A stretch of DNA of 64,000 nucleotides from Palleniella muris (GCF_004792655.1 NZ_SRZC01000013.1:1-64000), one strand, 5' to 3'; positions 50,499-60,316 are shown, counted from the first letter of the stretch. Numbers and translations: made by a program. Notes: generated by a model from the letters alone, not told the origin.

Positions 50499-51737
50499 AT
50501 GAAATACATTATCATAATAGGCGACGGTATGGCAGATTGGCATAACGAGGAACTTGGTGGCAAGACTCTGCTACAAGCTGCAAGCACTCCCTATATGGAT
50601 TTGCTTGCAAGAAACGGACGCACAGGCATGCTGAAAACCATTCAGGATGGTTTTCATCCAGGTTCCGAAGTGGCAAATTCCTCCATACTCGGATATGACC
50701 AAAAAAAGGTGTACGAAGGGCGCGGACCGCTTGAAGCAGCATCTATCGGCGTGGAACTCGCTCCTGACGACATGGCTATACGCTGTAATCTCATCTGCAT
50801 TGAAGATGAGAAAATCAAGAACCATTCTTGCGGACATCTTGATACGGAGGAAGGAAAAGTGCTTATGGAACACTTGCAAGAGCATCTTGGCAATGACAGA
50901 GTTCATTTCTATCCGGGTGTGCAGTATCGCCACCTCCTTGTCATTAAAGGTGGAAACAAACACATACAATGCACTCCGCCTCACGATGTTCCGGGACAAG
51001 CGTGGCGTCCATTGCTTGTCAAGGCCGGCGAAGATACTGATACCGATAACGCGACAACACAACTGACACCGCAACAGACAGCTGAACTCATCAACAATTT
51101 GACAATCAGGTCACAAGAACTTCTTGCTAAACATCCGCTTAACAAGGAACGCATCGCACAGGGGAAAGACCCGGCAAACAGTATATGGGCATGGGCTGGC
51201 GGTTATCGTCCACACATGAAAACGCTCCCTGAGCAGTATCCACAAATAAAGCACGGTTCGGTAATCACAGCTGTTGACCTTATCCGCGGTATCGGAACTC
51301 TTGCCGGGCTGAGATGTATAGACGTCGAAGGAGCAACCGGTTTGTATGACACCAATTATGAAGGCAAGGCGGAAGCTGCAATAAAAGCATTACACGACGG
51401 AGATGATTTCGTCTATCTGCACGTGGAAGCAAGCGATGAAGCCGGACATGACGGTAACCTCAATCTTAAAATCAAAACGATAGAAGACCTTGACTCCAGG
51501 ATTATAGGTCCGATTTACGAGAATGTCAAGAATGAGGATGTTGCCATTGCTGTACTGCCTGACCACCCTACCCCGGTTCGTCACCGCACACATACCGCAG
51601 ACCCGGTGCCGTTCCTCATCTATGCACCGGGACTGACACCGGACTCTGTGCAGCAATACGATGAAGACTCCTGCAAAGAGGGCTCTTACGGAACTCTGGA
51701 GAAAGACGGTTTCATAAATGCTCTGATGAGCATCTGA
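50499..51737 (+). CDS. iPGM-like homoserine kinase (ThrB2 type)
   Basis: This 412-residue protein belongs to the archaeal-type cofactor-independent phosphoglycerate mutase (ApgM) family in the alkaline-phosphatase superfamily. It has IIGDGMADW at the start (metal-binding Asp), SEVANSSILGYDQ with the family serine, HVEASDEAGHDG and AVLPDHPTPVRHRTHT as metal ligands. It lies exactly where thrB stands, between thrA and thrC, and no GHMP-type homoserine kinase is in the window. A Bacteroides thetaiotaomicron homologue is reported to act as a homoserine kinase, so I infer homoserine phosphorylation. A glycolytic mutase is the alternative. Confidence 0.85.
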   Translation: MKYIIIIGDGMADWHNEELGGKTLLQAASTPYMDLLARNGRTGMLKTIQDGFHPGSEVANSSILGYDQKKVYEGRGPLEAASIGVELAPDDMAIRCNLICIEDEKIKNHSCGHLDTEEGKVLMEHLQEHLGNDRVHFYPGVQYRHLLVIKGGNKHIQCTPPHDVPGQAWRPLLVKAGEDTDTDNATTQLTPQQTAELINNLTIRSQELLAKHPLNKERIAQGKDPANSIWAWAGGYRPHMKTLPEQYPQIKHGSVITAVDLIRGIGTLAGLRCIDVEGATGLYDTNYEGKAEAAIKALHDGDDFVYLHVEASDEAGHDGNLNLKIKTIEDLDSRIIGPIYENVKNEDVAIAVLPDHPTPVRHRTHTADPVPFLIYAPGLTPDSVQQYDEDSCKEGSYGTLEKDGFINALMSI

Positions 51738-51768
51738 CAATTCCAATCACTGTAAACAAAACATTATT

Positions 51769-53082
51769 ATGCTATATTATTCAACAAACGGAAAGGCTCC
51801 GTTAGCAACTCTTGAAAAGGCTGTCGTAAAAGGTCTTGCAGAAGACAAAGGACTGTATATGCCTGAGCATATCAAGCCACTCCCGAAAGAGTTTTATGAC
51901 AACATTGAGAAGCTGTCCTTCCGGGAGATAGCCTACAAAGTTGCCGATGCGTTCTTTGGAGACGACATTGATGCATCATCTCTGAAGGACATCGTATATG
52001 ATACATTGCAATTTGACTGTCCTGTAAAAGAAATCACAGAGAATATATACACTCTTGAACTTTTCCACGGTCCGACATTGGCGTTCAAGGATGTAGGTGC
52101 ACGATTCATGGCACGCATTCTGCAATATTTCCTGAAGAAAGAGGGCAAACTTGATAAAGAACATCAGGTCAATGTCCTTGTTGCGACCTCCGGTGATACA
52201 GGTTCTGCCGTGGCAAACGGTTTTCTTGGTGTTGAAGGCATTCATGTCTATGTGCTCTATCCAAAAGGAAAAGTCAGCCCTATTCAGGAATGCCAGTTCA
52301 CCACTCTTGGCAAAAACATTACTGCAATAGAAATTGACGGAGTGTTTGATGACTGCCAAGCACTCGTGAAAGCTGCGTTCATGGATGAGGAACTGAATCG
52401 CCACATGAAACTGACATCTGCAAACTCTATTAATGTTGCGCGCTTCCTACCACAAGCGTTCTACTATTTCAATGCCTATGCCCGCATGAAAGAGAAAGGT
52501 CTTGCGGACAAATTGGTTGTCTGTGTTCCGTCAGGCAATTTCGGTAACATCTGCTCTGCACTCTTCGGCAAGCGGATGGGATTGCCGATAAAGCGTTTCA
52601 TTGCAGCCAACAATGCCAACGATATTTTCTACAAATATCTGCAAACCGGCGTCTATGAACCGAAATCCTCTGTCCAGACCATAGCTAATGCCATGGATGT
52701 CGGAGCACCTTCCAATTTCGCACGTATCATTGAGCTTTACAAAGGAGAACATCGGGATATTTGCGCAGATATTTCCGGTGCCACATACAGTGACGAGCTT
52801 ATCCGTGAGACAATGAGACAATGCTATGCTACTACCGGATATATCCTTGACCCTCATGGCGCATGTGGTTATCGAGCTCTTGAGGAACAGCTGCTGGACG
52901 GTGAGACCGGAGTGTTCTGTGAAACGGCTCATCCGGCAAAATTCAAGGATACCGTTGACGGAATCCTTTCAACAGACATTGAGATACCGGCACGCCTTCA
53001 GGCATTTATGCACGGAAAGAAAGCGGTTGTACCTATGACCAAAGAATTTACAGATTTCAAACAATTCCTTCTTAATCAATAA
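51769..53082 (+). CDS. thrC: Threonine synthase
   Basis: This 437-residue PLP enzyme converts O-phosphohomoserine to threonine. The PLP-binding Lys is in FHGPTLAFKDVGARFM near residue 106, the phosphate loop is TSGDTGSAVANGFLG, and CVPSGNFGNICSALFGKRMGL and DPHGACGYRALEEQL are typical. It is full length and ends the pathway block. The next gene starts 6 bp downstream, which suggests that the operon may continue. Confidence 0.96.
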   Translation: MLYYSTNGKAPLATLEKAVVKGLAEDKGLYMPEHIKPLPKEFYDNIEKLSFREIAYKVADAFFGDDIDASSLKDIVYDTLQFDCPVKEITENIYTLELFHGPTLAFKDVGARFMARILQYFLKKEGKLDKEHQVNVLVATSGDTGSAVANGFLGVEGIHVYVLYPKGKVSPIQECQFTTLGKNITAIEIDGVFDDCQALVKAAFMDEELNRHMKLTSANSINVARFLPQAFYYFNAYARMKEKGLADKLVVCVPSGNFGNICSALFGKRMGLPIKRFIAANNANDIFYKYLQTGVYEPKSSVQTIANAMDVGAPSNFARIIELYKGEHRDICADISGATYSDELIRETMRQCYATTGYILDPHGACGYRALEEQLLDGETGVFCETAHPAKFKDTVDGILSTDIEIPARLQAFMHGKKAVVPMTKEFTDFKQFLLNQ

Positions 53083-53087
53083 CAAAC

Positions 53088-53774
53088 ATGAAAAAACTTA
53101 TCATCCTTGCCATTGCCAGCCTCCCTCTGAGCTCAATGGCACAATCCGAATGGGAATTGCCGGAGGACACTCAAGTAGAGAACACTAAAAACTCTAAAAG
53201 AAAGAAACAGAAAGAGCAGAAAAATACTACAGCTATTTCTGCACATAAGGAGACAAAACAAGCTATTTCTAAAATAGATCCAAAATATGCTGCAGGAAAA
53301 GTACCGGAAGTGAACGGTAAGGTGGAATGGGACAAGACTATAACTGTTCCCGGTGTTTCCGCTGACGAATTGTACGACCGCGCATTAAATGCCATACAAT
53401 CTCTTACAAAAGACTCACTGCAATCCGACAGTCGTATAGCTGCAGTCAACAAGCGTGAACATATCATAGCCGCAAAGTTAGATGAGGAAATGGTATTCTC
53501 CTCCTCGTTCATATCAAAAGACTTTACCCAATTCCGATACACACTCATTGCGAATTGCAAGAACGGTGCTGTAGATATAAGACTTTGCCGTATTTCCTAT
53601 GAATATAAAACAGACAAAAAAGAAATATACACTGCCGAGGAATGGATTACAGACAGCAAGGCCATAAACAAGAAAGGTACAAGACTATACCCTCTGAGCG
53701 GAAAATTCCGCAGAAAAACCATTGACAGGGTTGAAGAAATCTTCAATTATCTTTCACGAATAAGTAAACAATAA
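53088..53774 (+). CDS. DUF4468 (TBP-like fold) exported protein
   Basis: This 228-residue protein has a signal peptide (LIILAIASLPLSSMAQS). A Lys/Gln-rich low-complexity stretch (KNSKRKKQKEQKNTTAIS) follows. The rest (VNGKVEWDKTITVPGVSADELY, FTQFRYTLIANCKNGAVDIRL) fits the DUF4468 domain, a periplasmic Bacteroidetes family with a TATA-box-binding-protein-like fold. The function is unknown. It starts 6 bp after thrC and ends 11 bp before the small membrane-protein gene. Confidence 0.85.
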   Translation: MKKLIILAIASLPLSSMAQSEWELPEDTQVENTKNSKRKKQKEQKNTTAISAHKETKQAISKIDPKYAAGKVPEVNGKVEWDKTITVPGVSADELYDRALNAIQSLTKDSLQSDSRIAAVNKREHIIAAKLDEEMVFSSSFISKDFTQFRYTLIANCKNGAVDIRLCRISYEYKTDKKEIYTAEEWITDSKAINKKGTRLYPLSGKFRRKTIDRVEEIFNYLSRISKQ

Positions 53775-53785
53775 CTAAGCAAAAA

Positions 53786-54001
53786 ATGGAAACACATAAA
53801 AGAAAAATTGACAACGAATATAATGGAGGCAAAAGCCGTGTTTTCGTCATACGGCAGATTCTGAACATTATTTTCATGATTGGTGCAGTAAGTGGTGGTC
53901 TGTTGTATTGGCTTCAACCAGAACCGACATTAGGAATTCTTGTCATTATGACATCAATGTTCTTCAAAATGGCAGAATGTGTATTGAGATTCCGAAAATA
54001 G
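53786..54001 (+). CDS. Small two-helix membrane protein
   Basis: This 71-residue protein has a polar, basic N-terminus (METHKRKIDNEYNGGKSRV) followed by two transmembrane segments (ILNIIFMIGAVSGGLLYWL and LGILVIMTSMFFKMAECVL) joined by a short QPEPT loop. The C-terminus is basic (RFRK). I do not recognise a family. It lies 11 bp after the DUF4468 gene and 57 bp before the putative porin gene. Confidence 0.75.
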   Translation: METHKRKIDNEYNGGKSRVFVIRQILNIIFMIGAVSGGLLYWLQPEPTLGILVIMTSMFFKMAECVLRFRK

Positions 54002-54058
54002 AAAGAGGCATCCCAAACAACACGGCTCTACATGTATTATAACTCTATAATTCGATAA

Positions 54059-56218
54059 GTGGAAAGACTTTTAATAATATCACTCTTATTTTTCTGTGCA
54101 ATCACAACCAACGCACAATTTGACGACACACTACTTTCTGATGACGGAACTATGGTCGATGCAGACGGCAATATGACAAACGGACGCCGCGACTCTACTG
54201 CCCAACATAAGAAGATTCCTAAAGGACTCTATGTCTGGACAGTAGATGCTTTGTCCGGAGACATGAGCCATGCCGAACCTGATACGACTTCCTATCTCCG
54301 CATGAACCATGTGTTCCCATCAGGAATATATGGAGAATATCAGACCCTTGGCAATAACGGCTCCCCACGCATCAACAGGATTTTCATAGACAGAGATGAT
54401 GATGACGATGAATTCATATTCACAAGCGGATGGTCGCAAATCATTGTCAAACCGCAGGACTTTCATTTCACAAACACTCTGTCGCCAATAACAAACTTTG
54501 AATACAACCAGTGCGGAAACAAGATGAACGGTGAGGACCACCTGAAAGCTTTGTTTGCCGTAAATGCTGGTAAGAAACTTGGAGTGGGATTCAAGTTTGA
54601 CTACCTGTACGCAAGAGGATATTATCAGAATCAAAGCACCTCACATTTTAACTACACTATGTGGGGCAGCTATCTTGGCGACAGATACCAAGCGCACCTG
54701 CTGATGTCCACAAACCACCAGAAACAAGCAGAGAACGGTGGCATACTGGATGATAATTACATAAAACATCCGGAAATGTTCACGGACAACTTCAGTGAGA
54801 ACGAGATTCCCACAGTACTCAGCAACAACTGGAACAGGCACGACAATCAGCACGTATTCTTCACACACCGCTACAGTTTGGGCTTCACACGCCGTGTTCC
54901 AATGACTGAGCAGGAAATTGAAGCAAAAAAGTTTGCCATTGCCGCTGCAAAGGAAAAGGCAGAGAAAGAAAAGGAGGAGAAGGAGGAAGCCGGCAACGGG
55001 GAAATCATCGAGGAAAAGCCACAACAGGAGAAAGAGGACTTCACCAAGGAAGAATACGTTCCTGTTACAAGTTTCTTCCATACAGCACAGTTTGATAATT
55101 ACCGCAGAACATATCTTGCATATAGCTCACCGGAGAATTATTACAAGGATGACTTCTACAACTTGGAGACAGACTCCATCAACGACAGATATAAACATTC
55201 CTATCTACGCAACACTTTTGGTGTCTCTCTTCTCGAAGGATTCAACAAATATGCGAAAGCCGGACTCAAGGTGTTCGCTGCCAGTGAATTGTACCACTAT
55301 TCCAACCCAATATCACCCCACGAGTTCAAAAGATGGAATGAGCACAACTTCAGTGTGGGCGGACAACTCTCAAGGCATCAGGGCAAGACTTTCAACTTTG
55401 ATGTCATCGGTGAAGTGTGCGTTGCCGGAGACGATGCCGGACAATTTGAGATAGAAGGTAAGGCGGAAGTCAATTTCCCTTTGCTCGGAGATACAGTTAC
55501 CTTGGAGGCAAAAGGCGGATTCAGTCTTAATGACCCAAGCGAATATTTTGAGACTTTCACATCACGCCATTTCCAATGGGATGAGAACCTTGACAACGCG
55601 ACACGCACTCACATTGAAGGAAACTTCTCACTCCAGCGTACGAAAACGCGCTTCCGGTTCGCTGTCGACAACATCACAAACTACACCTACCTCGGAACAT
55701 CATACGAATTGGGAGAAAACAACGCGCACATCGCCACAACAGCAGCACCGCATCAGGTATCGAGCGTGCAGGTCATCACAGCGCAACTGTGGCAGAACCT
55801 GAAGTTTGGCATCCTGCATTTTGACAATGTGCTCACATTCCAGAAAAGCTCGGATGAGACAGTCCTTCCATTGCCGAAATTCAATGTCTACAGCACACTC
55901 TACCTCCGATTCAAGATTGCCCGCGTGCTTGCCACAGACTTCGGTGTCGACATGCGCTACTTCACAAACTACTACGCACCGGAATATGTACCGCAGTTGC
56001 AATCATTCGCAATTCAGGAGAACCCGGACTTACGCACCAAGGTCGGCAACTACCCTATCTGCAATGTCTATGCTAACTTCCAGCTGAAACAATGCCGCTT
56101 CTTCTTTATGATGAGCCATGTCAACTGCTCCGGCAAGGGTAACTACTTCCTGACACCGCACAATCCTATCAACGGACGTGTGTTCCGCTTTGGACTCAAC
56201 TGGACATTCAATAACTGA
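54059..56218 (+). CDS. Putative beta-barrel porin
   Basis: This 719-residue protein starts at GTG 54059, since no in-frame ATG without an intervening stop lies nearby. A signal peptide (ERLLIISLLFFCAITTNA) precedes a Bacteroidetes putative-porin domain (LSGDMSHAEPDTTSYLRMNHVF, KLGVGFKFDYLYARGYYQNQ, FNVYSTLYLRFKIARVLATD). It ends with an aromatic outer-membrane signature (FRFGLNWTFNN). A charged Glu/Lys-rich insertion sits at about residues 295-330 (KEKAEKEKEEKEEAGNGEII). It is presumably an outer-membrane channel. The HD-domain gene follows after 1 bp. Confidence 0.85.
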   Translation: MERLLIISLLFFCAITTNAQFDDTLLSDDGTMVDADGNMTNGRRDSTAQHKKIPKGLYVWTVDALSGDMSHAEPDTTSYLRMNHVFPSGIYGEYQTLGNNGSPRINRIFIDRDDDDDEFIFTSGWSQIIVKPQDFHFTNTLSPITNFEYNQCGNKMNGEDHLKALFAVNAGKKLGVGFKFDYLYARGYYQNQSTSHFNYTMWGSYLGDRYQAHLLMSTNHQKQAENGGILDDNYIKHPEMFTDNFSENEIPTVLSNNWNRHDNQHVFFTHRYSLGFTRRVPMTEQEIEAKKFAIAAAKEKAEKEKEEKEEAGNGEIIEEKPQQEKEDFTKEEYVPVTSFFHTAQFDNYRRTYLAYSSPENYYKDDFYNLETDSINDRYKHSYLRNTFGVSLLEGFNKYAKAGLKVFAASELYHYSNPISPHEFKRWNEHNFSVGGQLSRHQGKTFNFDVIGEVCVAGDDAGQFEIEGKAEVNFPLLGDTVTLEAKGGFSLNDPSEYFETFTSRHFQWDENLDNATRTHIEGNFSLQRTKTRFRFAVDNITNYTYLGTSYELGENNAHIATTAAPHQVSSVQVITAQLWQNLKFGILHFDNVLTFQKSSDETVLPLPKFNVYSTLYLRFKIARVLATDFGVDMRYFTNYYAPEYVPQLQSFAIQENPDLRTKVGNYPICNVYANFQLKQCRFFFMMSHVNCSGKGNYFLTPHNPINGRVFRFGLNWTFNN

Positions 56219-56219
56219 C

Positions 56220-56843
56220 ATGAATCTTGAAATAATGAATTTCATCGAGACGGAGATTCTCCCTCGATACAATGATTTCGACCGTGCCCATTCAATAAGG
56301 CACGCAACAAATGTAATCAACAAGTCCCTGACCCTTGCGCGCAATATCGGTGCGGACGAGGATATGGCTTATGTCATTGCAGCATACCATGATCTGGGAC
56401 TTGAAGGACCTCGTGCAATACACCACATCACATCAGGAAAGATTCTTATCACCGACGCAAGGCTAAGACGTTGGTTCTCACCGGAACAACTGAAGATAAT
56501 GAAAGAGGCCGTTGAAGACCATCGTGCTTCCGCTTCAAAAGCACCGAGAAGCATCTACGGAAAGATTGTCGCTGAGGCAGACCGCGAACTGGAACCGGAA
56601 ACTATCATGCGCCGCACCATAGAATATGGTATGGACCATTATCCGGAGAAAACAAAGGAGGAACATTTTGAGCGGTTCTACAAACATCTGGATGCCAAAT
56701 ACTCCGCCCGTGGCTATATACACCTTTGGATTGCCGGTTCGGAGAATGAACAGCACCTGAAAAACATACGTAATATAATAGCCTCCCCCACTCTCCTCCG
56801 CAATCATTTTGAAAGGATTTACGCACAAATTCTCTCGGAATAA
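56220..56843 (+). CDS. HD-domain hydrolase-like protein
   Basis: The protein has 207 residues from ATG 56220 (MNLEIMNFIETEILPRY). The HD signature is RAHSIRHATNVINKS, then VIAAYHDLGLEGPRAIHH and KIVAEADRELEPETIM, giving metal ligands His, His-Asp and Asp. HD proteins are metal-dependent phosphohydrolases acting on nucleotides, and the substrate is unknown. It follows the porin gene after 1 bp, so the two are likely cotranslated, and a strong terminator lies behind it. Confidence 0.88.
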   Translation: MNLEIMNFIETEILPRYNDFDRAHSIRHATNVINKSLTLARNIGADEDMAYVIAAYHDLGLEGPRAIHHITSGKILITDARLRRWFSPEQLKIMKEAVEDHRASASKAPRSIYGKIVAEADRELEPETIMRRTIEYGMDHYPEKTKEEHFERFYKHLDAKYSARGYIHLWIAGSENEQHLKNIRNIIASPTLLRNHFERIYAQILSE

Positions 56844-56862
56844 ATTCTCTCCTAAAATAAAG

Positions 56863-56916
56863 AAACTGCTGAGAACCAATTTATAAAACTCCATATAAAT
56901 TAGTTCTCAGCAGTTT
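56863..56916. terminator. Bidirectional terminator, HD gene/aroC
   Basis: A 23-bp stem (22 of 23 paired) has an 8-nt loop, with AAACTGCTGAGAAC opposite GTTCTCAGCAGTTT. It lies between the convergent HD gene and aroC and serves both transcripts. Confidence 0.85.
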
Positions 56917-56921
56917 TCTTA

Positions 56922-57998
56922 TTATCTTACACTTCTGTTCTTAAGATATTCATCAAGTATAACCATCGCAGCCATAGCCTCAACAATAGGAACTGCACGT
57001 GGCAGAACACAAGGATCATGGCGTCCCTTTGCCTTCAGCACAGTAGGATTCCCTTCCATGTCGATTGTGTCCTGTTCTCTCAGCAATGTAGCAACAGGCT
57101 TAAAAGCTACACGGAAGACAATATCCTGCCCATTCGACAGTCCGCCTTGAATTCCGCCGCTATGGTTAGTTCGTGTCCGCACAGAACCGTCCGCATCCTT
57201 ATAGAACACATCGTTCTGTTCCGAACCACGAGCACATATACAATCGAAACCATCACCGTACTCAAAGCCCTTAACAGCATTGATGCTCAACATTGCTTTG
57301 CCAAGGACAGCATGAAGCTTGTCAAACTCCGGTGAACCAAGTCCTACAGGACATCCTTTCACCACACATTGGATTATACCACCAATGGTATCACCTTCTG
57401 ACTTCACTTCCTTTATCAGCTGTTCCATTTCCGCTGCCTTCTGCAAATCAGGACAACGGACAGCATTTGTCTCCGACAATGACAGGTCGTATTTCTGATA
57501 ATCCTTTCCTATACCGACATTGCCAACCTGCATTGTGTACGCATGAATCTCCACACCAATCTGTCGCAGCACAAGTTTTGCCAATGCACCGGCGACACAT
57601 CTGCTGATGGTTATGCGGGCAGAGGTTCTGCCACCGCCACGATGGTCACGTATGCCATATTTCTCGTGGTATGTGAAATCAGCATGGGACGGACGGAACA
57701 GGCAACGCATATTCTCATAATCCTGAGAATGCTGGTTTTGGTTATAAACGACAAATCCAATAGGACATCCTGTTGATTTTCCTTCAAATATTCCACTGAG
57801 AAACTCAACCTTGTCCGGCTCATTACGGCTTGTGGTTATCGCACTCTGACCGGGACGACGGCGGTTCAGCTCTTGCTGAACAAACCTTTCGTCTATTTCT
57901 ATTCCAGCCGGCATACCATCAACAATACCGCCAATGGCAGCACCATGGCTTTCACCGAAAGTTGTCAATGTGAAGATTGTACCTGTGCTATTCGACAT
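56922..57998 (-). CDS. aroC: Chorismate synthase
   Basis: This 358-residue FMN-dependent enzyme of the shikimate pathway converts EPSP to chorismate. Conserved segments include [60 protein letters not shown] [19 protein letters not shown] and the C-terminal [19 protein letters not shown]. It is full length on the minus strand and ends next to the strong terminator at 56863-56916. It is 48 bp from the SlyD gene upstream on the same strand. Confidence 0.97.
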   Translation of the reverse strand: MSNSTGTIFTLTTFGESHGAAIGGIVDGMPAGIEIDERFVQQELNRRRPGQSAITTSRNEPDKVEFLSGIFEGKSTGCPIGFVVYNQNQHSQDYENMRCLFRPSHADFTYHEKYGIRDHRGGGRTSARITISRCVAGALAKLVLRQIGVEIHAYTMQVGNVGIGKDYQKYDLSLSETNAVRCPDLQKAAEMEQLIKEVKSEGDTIGGIIQCVVKGCPVGLGSPEFDKLHAVLGKAMLSINAVKGFEYGDGFDCICARGSEQNDVFYKDADGSVRTRTNHSGGIQGGLSNGQDIVFRVAFKPVATLLREQDTIDMEGNPTVLKAKGRHDPCVLPRAVPIVEAMAAMVILDEYLKNRSVR

Positions 57999-58046
57999 AG
58001 TAATCGGATATATTATTGATGATTATTCTATTCCTGACTATTCCGG

Positions 58047-58628
58047 TTATTTGCAGCCGCCACAGCCACCCGCACAACTTCCGCAGTCGCCGCCATGACA
58101 ACCACCGCCGCAACTTCCGCAACCGCCCTCACCGGCAAGATGCGACATCATTGCCTGAATCTCCTGTGCCGAAGCCTCAATCTTTTCAACAATGCTGCCG
58201 ACAAAATTCAGTCTGCGACCTGCCAAAGGATGATTAAGGTCCATCTTCACTGTCGTGTCAGTGATTTCAAGCACATGTCCGAAGAAACGTGCGCCATCCT
58301 CATTCTGCAAAGGCACAATAGCTCCGACCTTTATGTTCTCCGCATCAAACTTTCCGTCAATAGAGAACATGTCCTTACCCAAATCAAGCACACGGTCAGC
58401 GAAATAGTCACCATAAGCATCTTCCTTCTCAATGGTGAAGTCAAAAGTGTCACCGACATTAAGTCCGACGGTCTCCTCTTCAAACTTATCCAATGTCATC
58501 GCAAAACCGGAAAGATAGCGGAACGGCACGTCCTTTGTTGTCTCTTCCTCAAGAACGCGCTCTCCATTATCTCCAACTGTATAGAGCTTATAATCAACTC
58601 CAATCCTATAATTCTTTGTATCTGCCAT
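58047..58628 (-). CDS. slyD: SlyD-like FKBP-type peptidyl-prolyl isomerase with Cys-rich tail
   Basis: This 193-residue protein has an FKBP domain with the insert-in-flap chaperone domain of SlyD (DKFEEETVGLNVGDTFDFTI, LGKDMFSIDGKFDAENIKV, DLNHPLAGRRLNFVGSIVEK). The C-terminus is a Gly/Cys/His-rich tail (GGCGSCGGGCHGGDCGSCAG, ending GGCGGCK) that should bind Ni or Zn, as in E. coli SlyD. It isomerises prolines and may deliver nickel. It is shorter than E. coli SlyD but keeps the full design. A TACCTTTG promoter lies at 58661-58668. Confidence 0.93.
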   Translation of the reverse strand: MADTKNYRIGVDYKLYTVGDNGERVLEEETTKDVPFRYLSGFAMTLDKFEEETVGLNVGDTFDFTIEKEDAYGDYFADRVLDLGKDMFSIDGKFDAENIKVGAIVPLQNEDGARFFGHVLEITDTTVKMDLNHPLAGRRLNFVGSIVEKIEASAQEIQAMMSHLAGEGGCGSCGGGCHGGDCGSCAGGCGGCK

Positions 58629-58660
58629 AAAATTCTAATGTTTTTATTAAGTTTATGATG

Positions 58661-58668
58661 CAAAGGTA
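58661..58668 (-). promoter_or_regulatory. Promoter -7 box of the SlyD gene
   Basis: The minus-strand sequence TACCTTTG lies 32 bp upstream of the start codon at 58628. Confidence 0.6.
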
Positions 58669-58781
58669 CAAAAAAAAAATGAGATGTCCCCAAAAACAGT
58701 TTGGAATCTTTCAGGGAGCATCTCATTTTCCTCAATCCGCATGAACGCAAAAGCATCTGCTATGCCATACGTAAGAAAAAA

Positions 58782-59825
58782 CTATTTGTCTGTAATATGC
58801 AGGAACCGCGTCGCACGTGACAACAGTGAACGGTCCTTATTGTCTATGAAAGCGTCCAGCAACAATGACCTGCCATTCAACGGAACCACGTCATAATCAG
58901 CTATATCTGCCGGAATAAGGCACGAATGTCCTTCATAAAGAACAACCTCAGACTCCAAAGACAACTCAGAGCGCATACGCAACTTGCAGTCTCCTTCCAA
59001 GCACATCGTTATTATAAAAGAATCGTATTTCAGAAGATTACGATGAAAAGGAGCCTCGACATCCACGACACGGACATTGAAGAACGGTGAGTCTATGCAG
59101 TGGTTTGCGCGATGAGCATCATCATCATAAATCGTACGGTACTCGTCTATAACCTCAAAGTCAAGAGCCTTTGATGCAAGTTCTGTATGAAGCTCACGAG
59201 GCTTGCCGTCTATGCCCGGGCGGTTATAATCAAATATACGGTAAGTCACATCGGAAGACTGCTGCACTTCCGCAAGAAAAATTCCGCCACAAATGGCGTG
59301 AACCCTTCCGGCAGGAAGATAGAAAACATCCCCCTTGTGAACCTCGTGCTTTGCAAGACTCTCGCATATTGTTCCGTCCGCAACCTTTCTGGCATACTCC
59401 TCCGGTGTAAGAGTTTCCTTGAAACCGGCATAAAGATAAGAACCTGGCTTTGCATCAATGATGTACCACATTTCACTTTTGCCCATCTTGCCATGCTCTC
59501 TCTGCGCCATCTCATCATCAGGGTGGACTTGTATGGACAAATCCTGCTCTGCATCAATAAATTTCACGAGCAAAGGCAACTCACAATCATATTTCTTGGC
59601 AACTTTCTCCCCAAGTATTCCATACGGGTACTCCTTGATAACTTCTGAAAGCAATCTGCCTTTCCACTTGCCATTAGCAATGACCGATGTTGATGAAGGC
59701 ACACAACTTACTTCCCATGACTCCCCAACAGGTGAACCAGTCCTGACAACTCCTTTCCATTCTTCAAGTCTATTCCCTCCCCAAACCACAGTATGTAGAT
59801 TTGGCTCAAACAAAAGTGGATACAT
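58782..59825 (-). CDS. manA: Mannose-6-phosphate isomerase
   Basis: This 347-residue cupin-fold protein of the class I phosphomannose-isomerase family shows FEPNLHTVVWGGNRLEEW, VKFIDAEQDLSIQVHPDDE with zinc-ligand Gln and His, KSEMWYIIDAKPGSYLYAG with a zinc-ligand Glu, and FYLPAGRVHAICGG with a late His. It interconverts fructose-6-phosphate and mannose-6-phosphate, feeding GDP-mannose and glycan synthesis. It is complete and stands alone, with tRNA-Ser on its right. Confidence 0.93.
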   Translation of the reverse strand: MYPLLFEPNLHTVVWGGNRLEEWKGVVRTGSPVGESWEVSCVPSSTSVIANGKWKGRLLSEVIKEYPYGILGEKVAKKYDCELPLLVKFIDAEQDLSIQVHPDDEMAQREHGKMGKSEMWYIIDAKPGSYLYAGFKETLTPEEYARKVADGTICESLAKHEVHKGDVFYLPAGRVHAICGGIFLAEVQQSSDVTYRIFDYNRPGIDGKPRELHTELASKALDFEVIDEYRTIYDDDAHRANHCIDSPFFNVRVVDVEAPFHRNLLKYDSFIITMCLEGDCKLRMRSELSLESEVVLYEGHSCLIPADIADYDVVPLNGRSLLLDAFIDNKDRSLLSRATRFLHITDK

Positions 59826-59950
59826 TTTTTTTTATATTTATTATGGTTACATTTTTAGGATGCACAATCTCTCCATGAAAATCATATTCCTTTCCCATTT
59901 GTGGGATTAATAAATGAAAAGGGCTCATGAATTTCTTCAAGAGCCCTTAG

Positions 59951-60035
59951 CGGAGAGAGAGGGATTCGAACCCCCGGTACCTCTCAGTACGTCGGTTTTC
60001 AAGACCGATGCAATCGACCACTCTGCCATCTCTCC
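59951..60035 (-). tRNA. tRNA-Ser(TGA)
   Basis: This is a type II tRNA of 85 nt on the minus strand starting GGAGAGATGGCAGAGTGG. The anticodon stem-loop GGTCTTGAAAACC gives TGA. The long variable arm and GGTTCGAATCC T-arm are typical. No CCA is encoded. Confidence 0.97.
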
Positions 60036-60085
60036 AAAAGGCTTTGCTTGCCTGCAAAGGATGAGTGATTTCCTAATTGCGAGTG

Positions 60086-60093
60086 CAAAGGTA
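60086..60093 (-). promoter_or_regulatory. Promoter -7 box of tRNA-Ser
   Basis: The minus-strand sequence TACCTTTG sits in a 16-bp context, GTACCTTTGCACTCGC, identical to the promoter of the tRNA cluster at 40382-40389. Confidence 0.65.
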
Positions 60094-60228
60094 CGACTTT
60101 TTCATGAACTGTGCAAGGATTTCGGGAACTTTTTTCATTTTTCCTGCATTTTTGTTGTTTTTTAGAGGTGAAAAGCGATAAAAATGCCGGTTTTTCCCAT
60201 AAAATCCCCTCTTAATGGCATAGCAAAT

Positions 60229-60316
60229 CGAAGGTGACCTTTTGTACTGCAAAAGGTTACCTCCGACCAATAAAAATGTGACCTTCCGTCATCCGAAAGG
60301 TCACACTTCATTTTCT
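60229..60316. repeat. 22-bp tandem array D (4 units)
   Basis: Units start at 60229, 60251, 60273 and 60295, with exact 22-bp spacing. Cores are GAAGGTGACCTTTTG, AAAAGGTTACCTCCG, AAATGTGACCTTCCG and GAAAGGTCACACTTC. Here GTGACC is more frequent than GTTACC. There is no spacer or coding sequence. It lies 136 bp upstream of the tRNA-Ser promoter. Confidence 0.85.
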
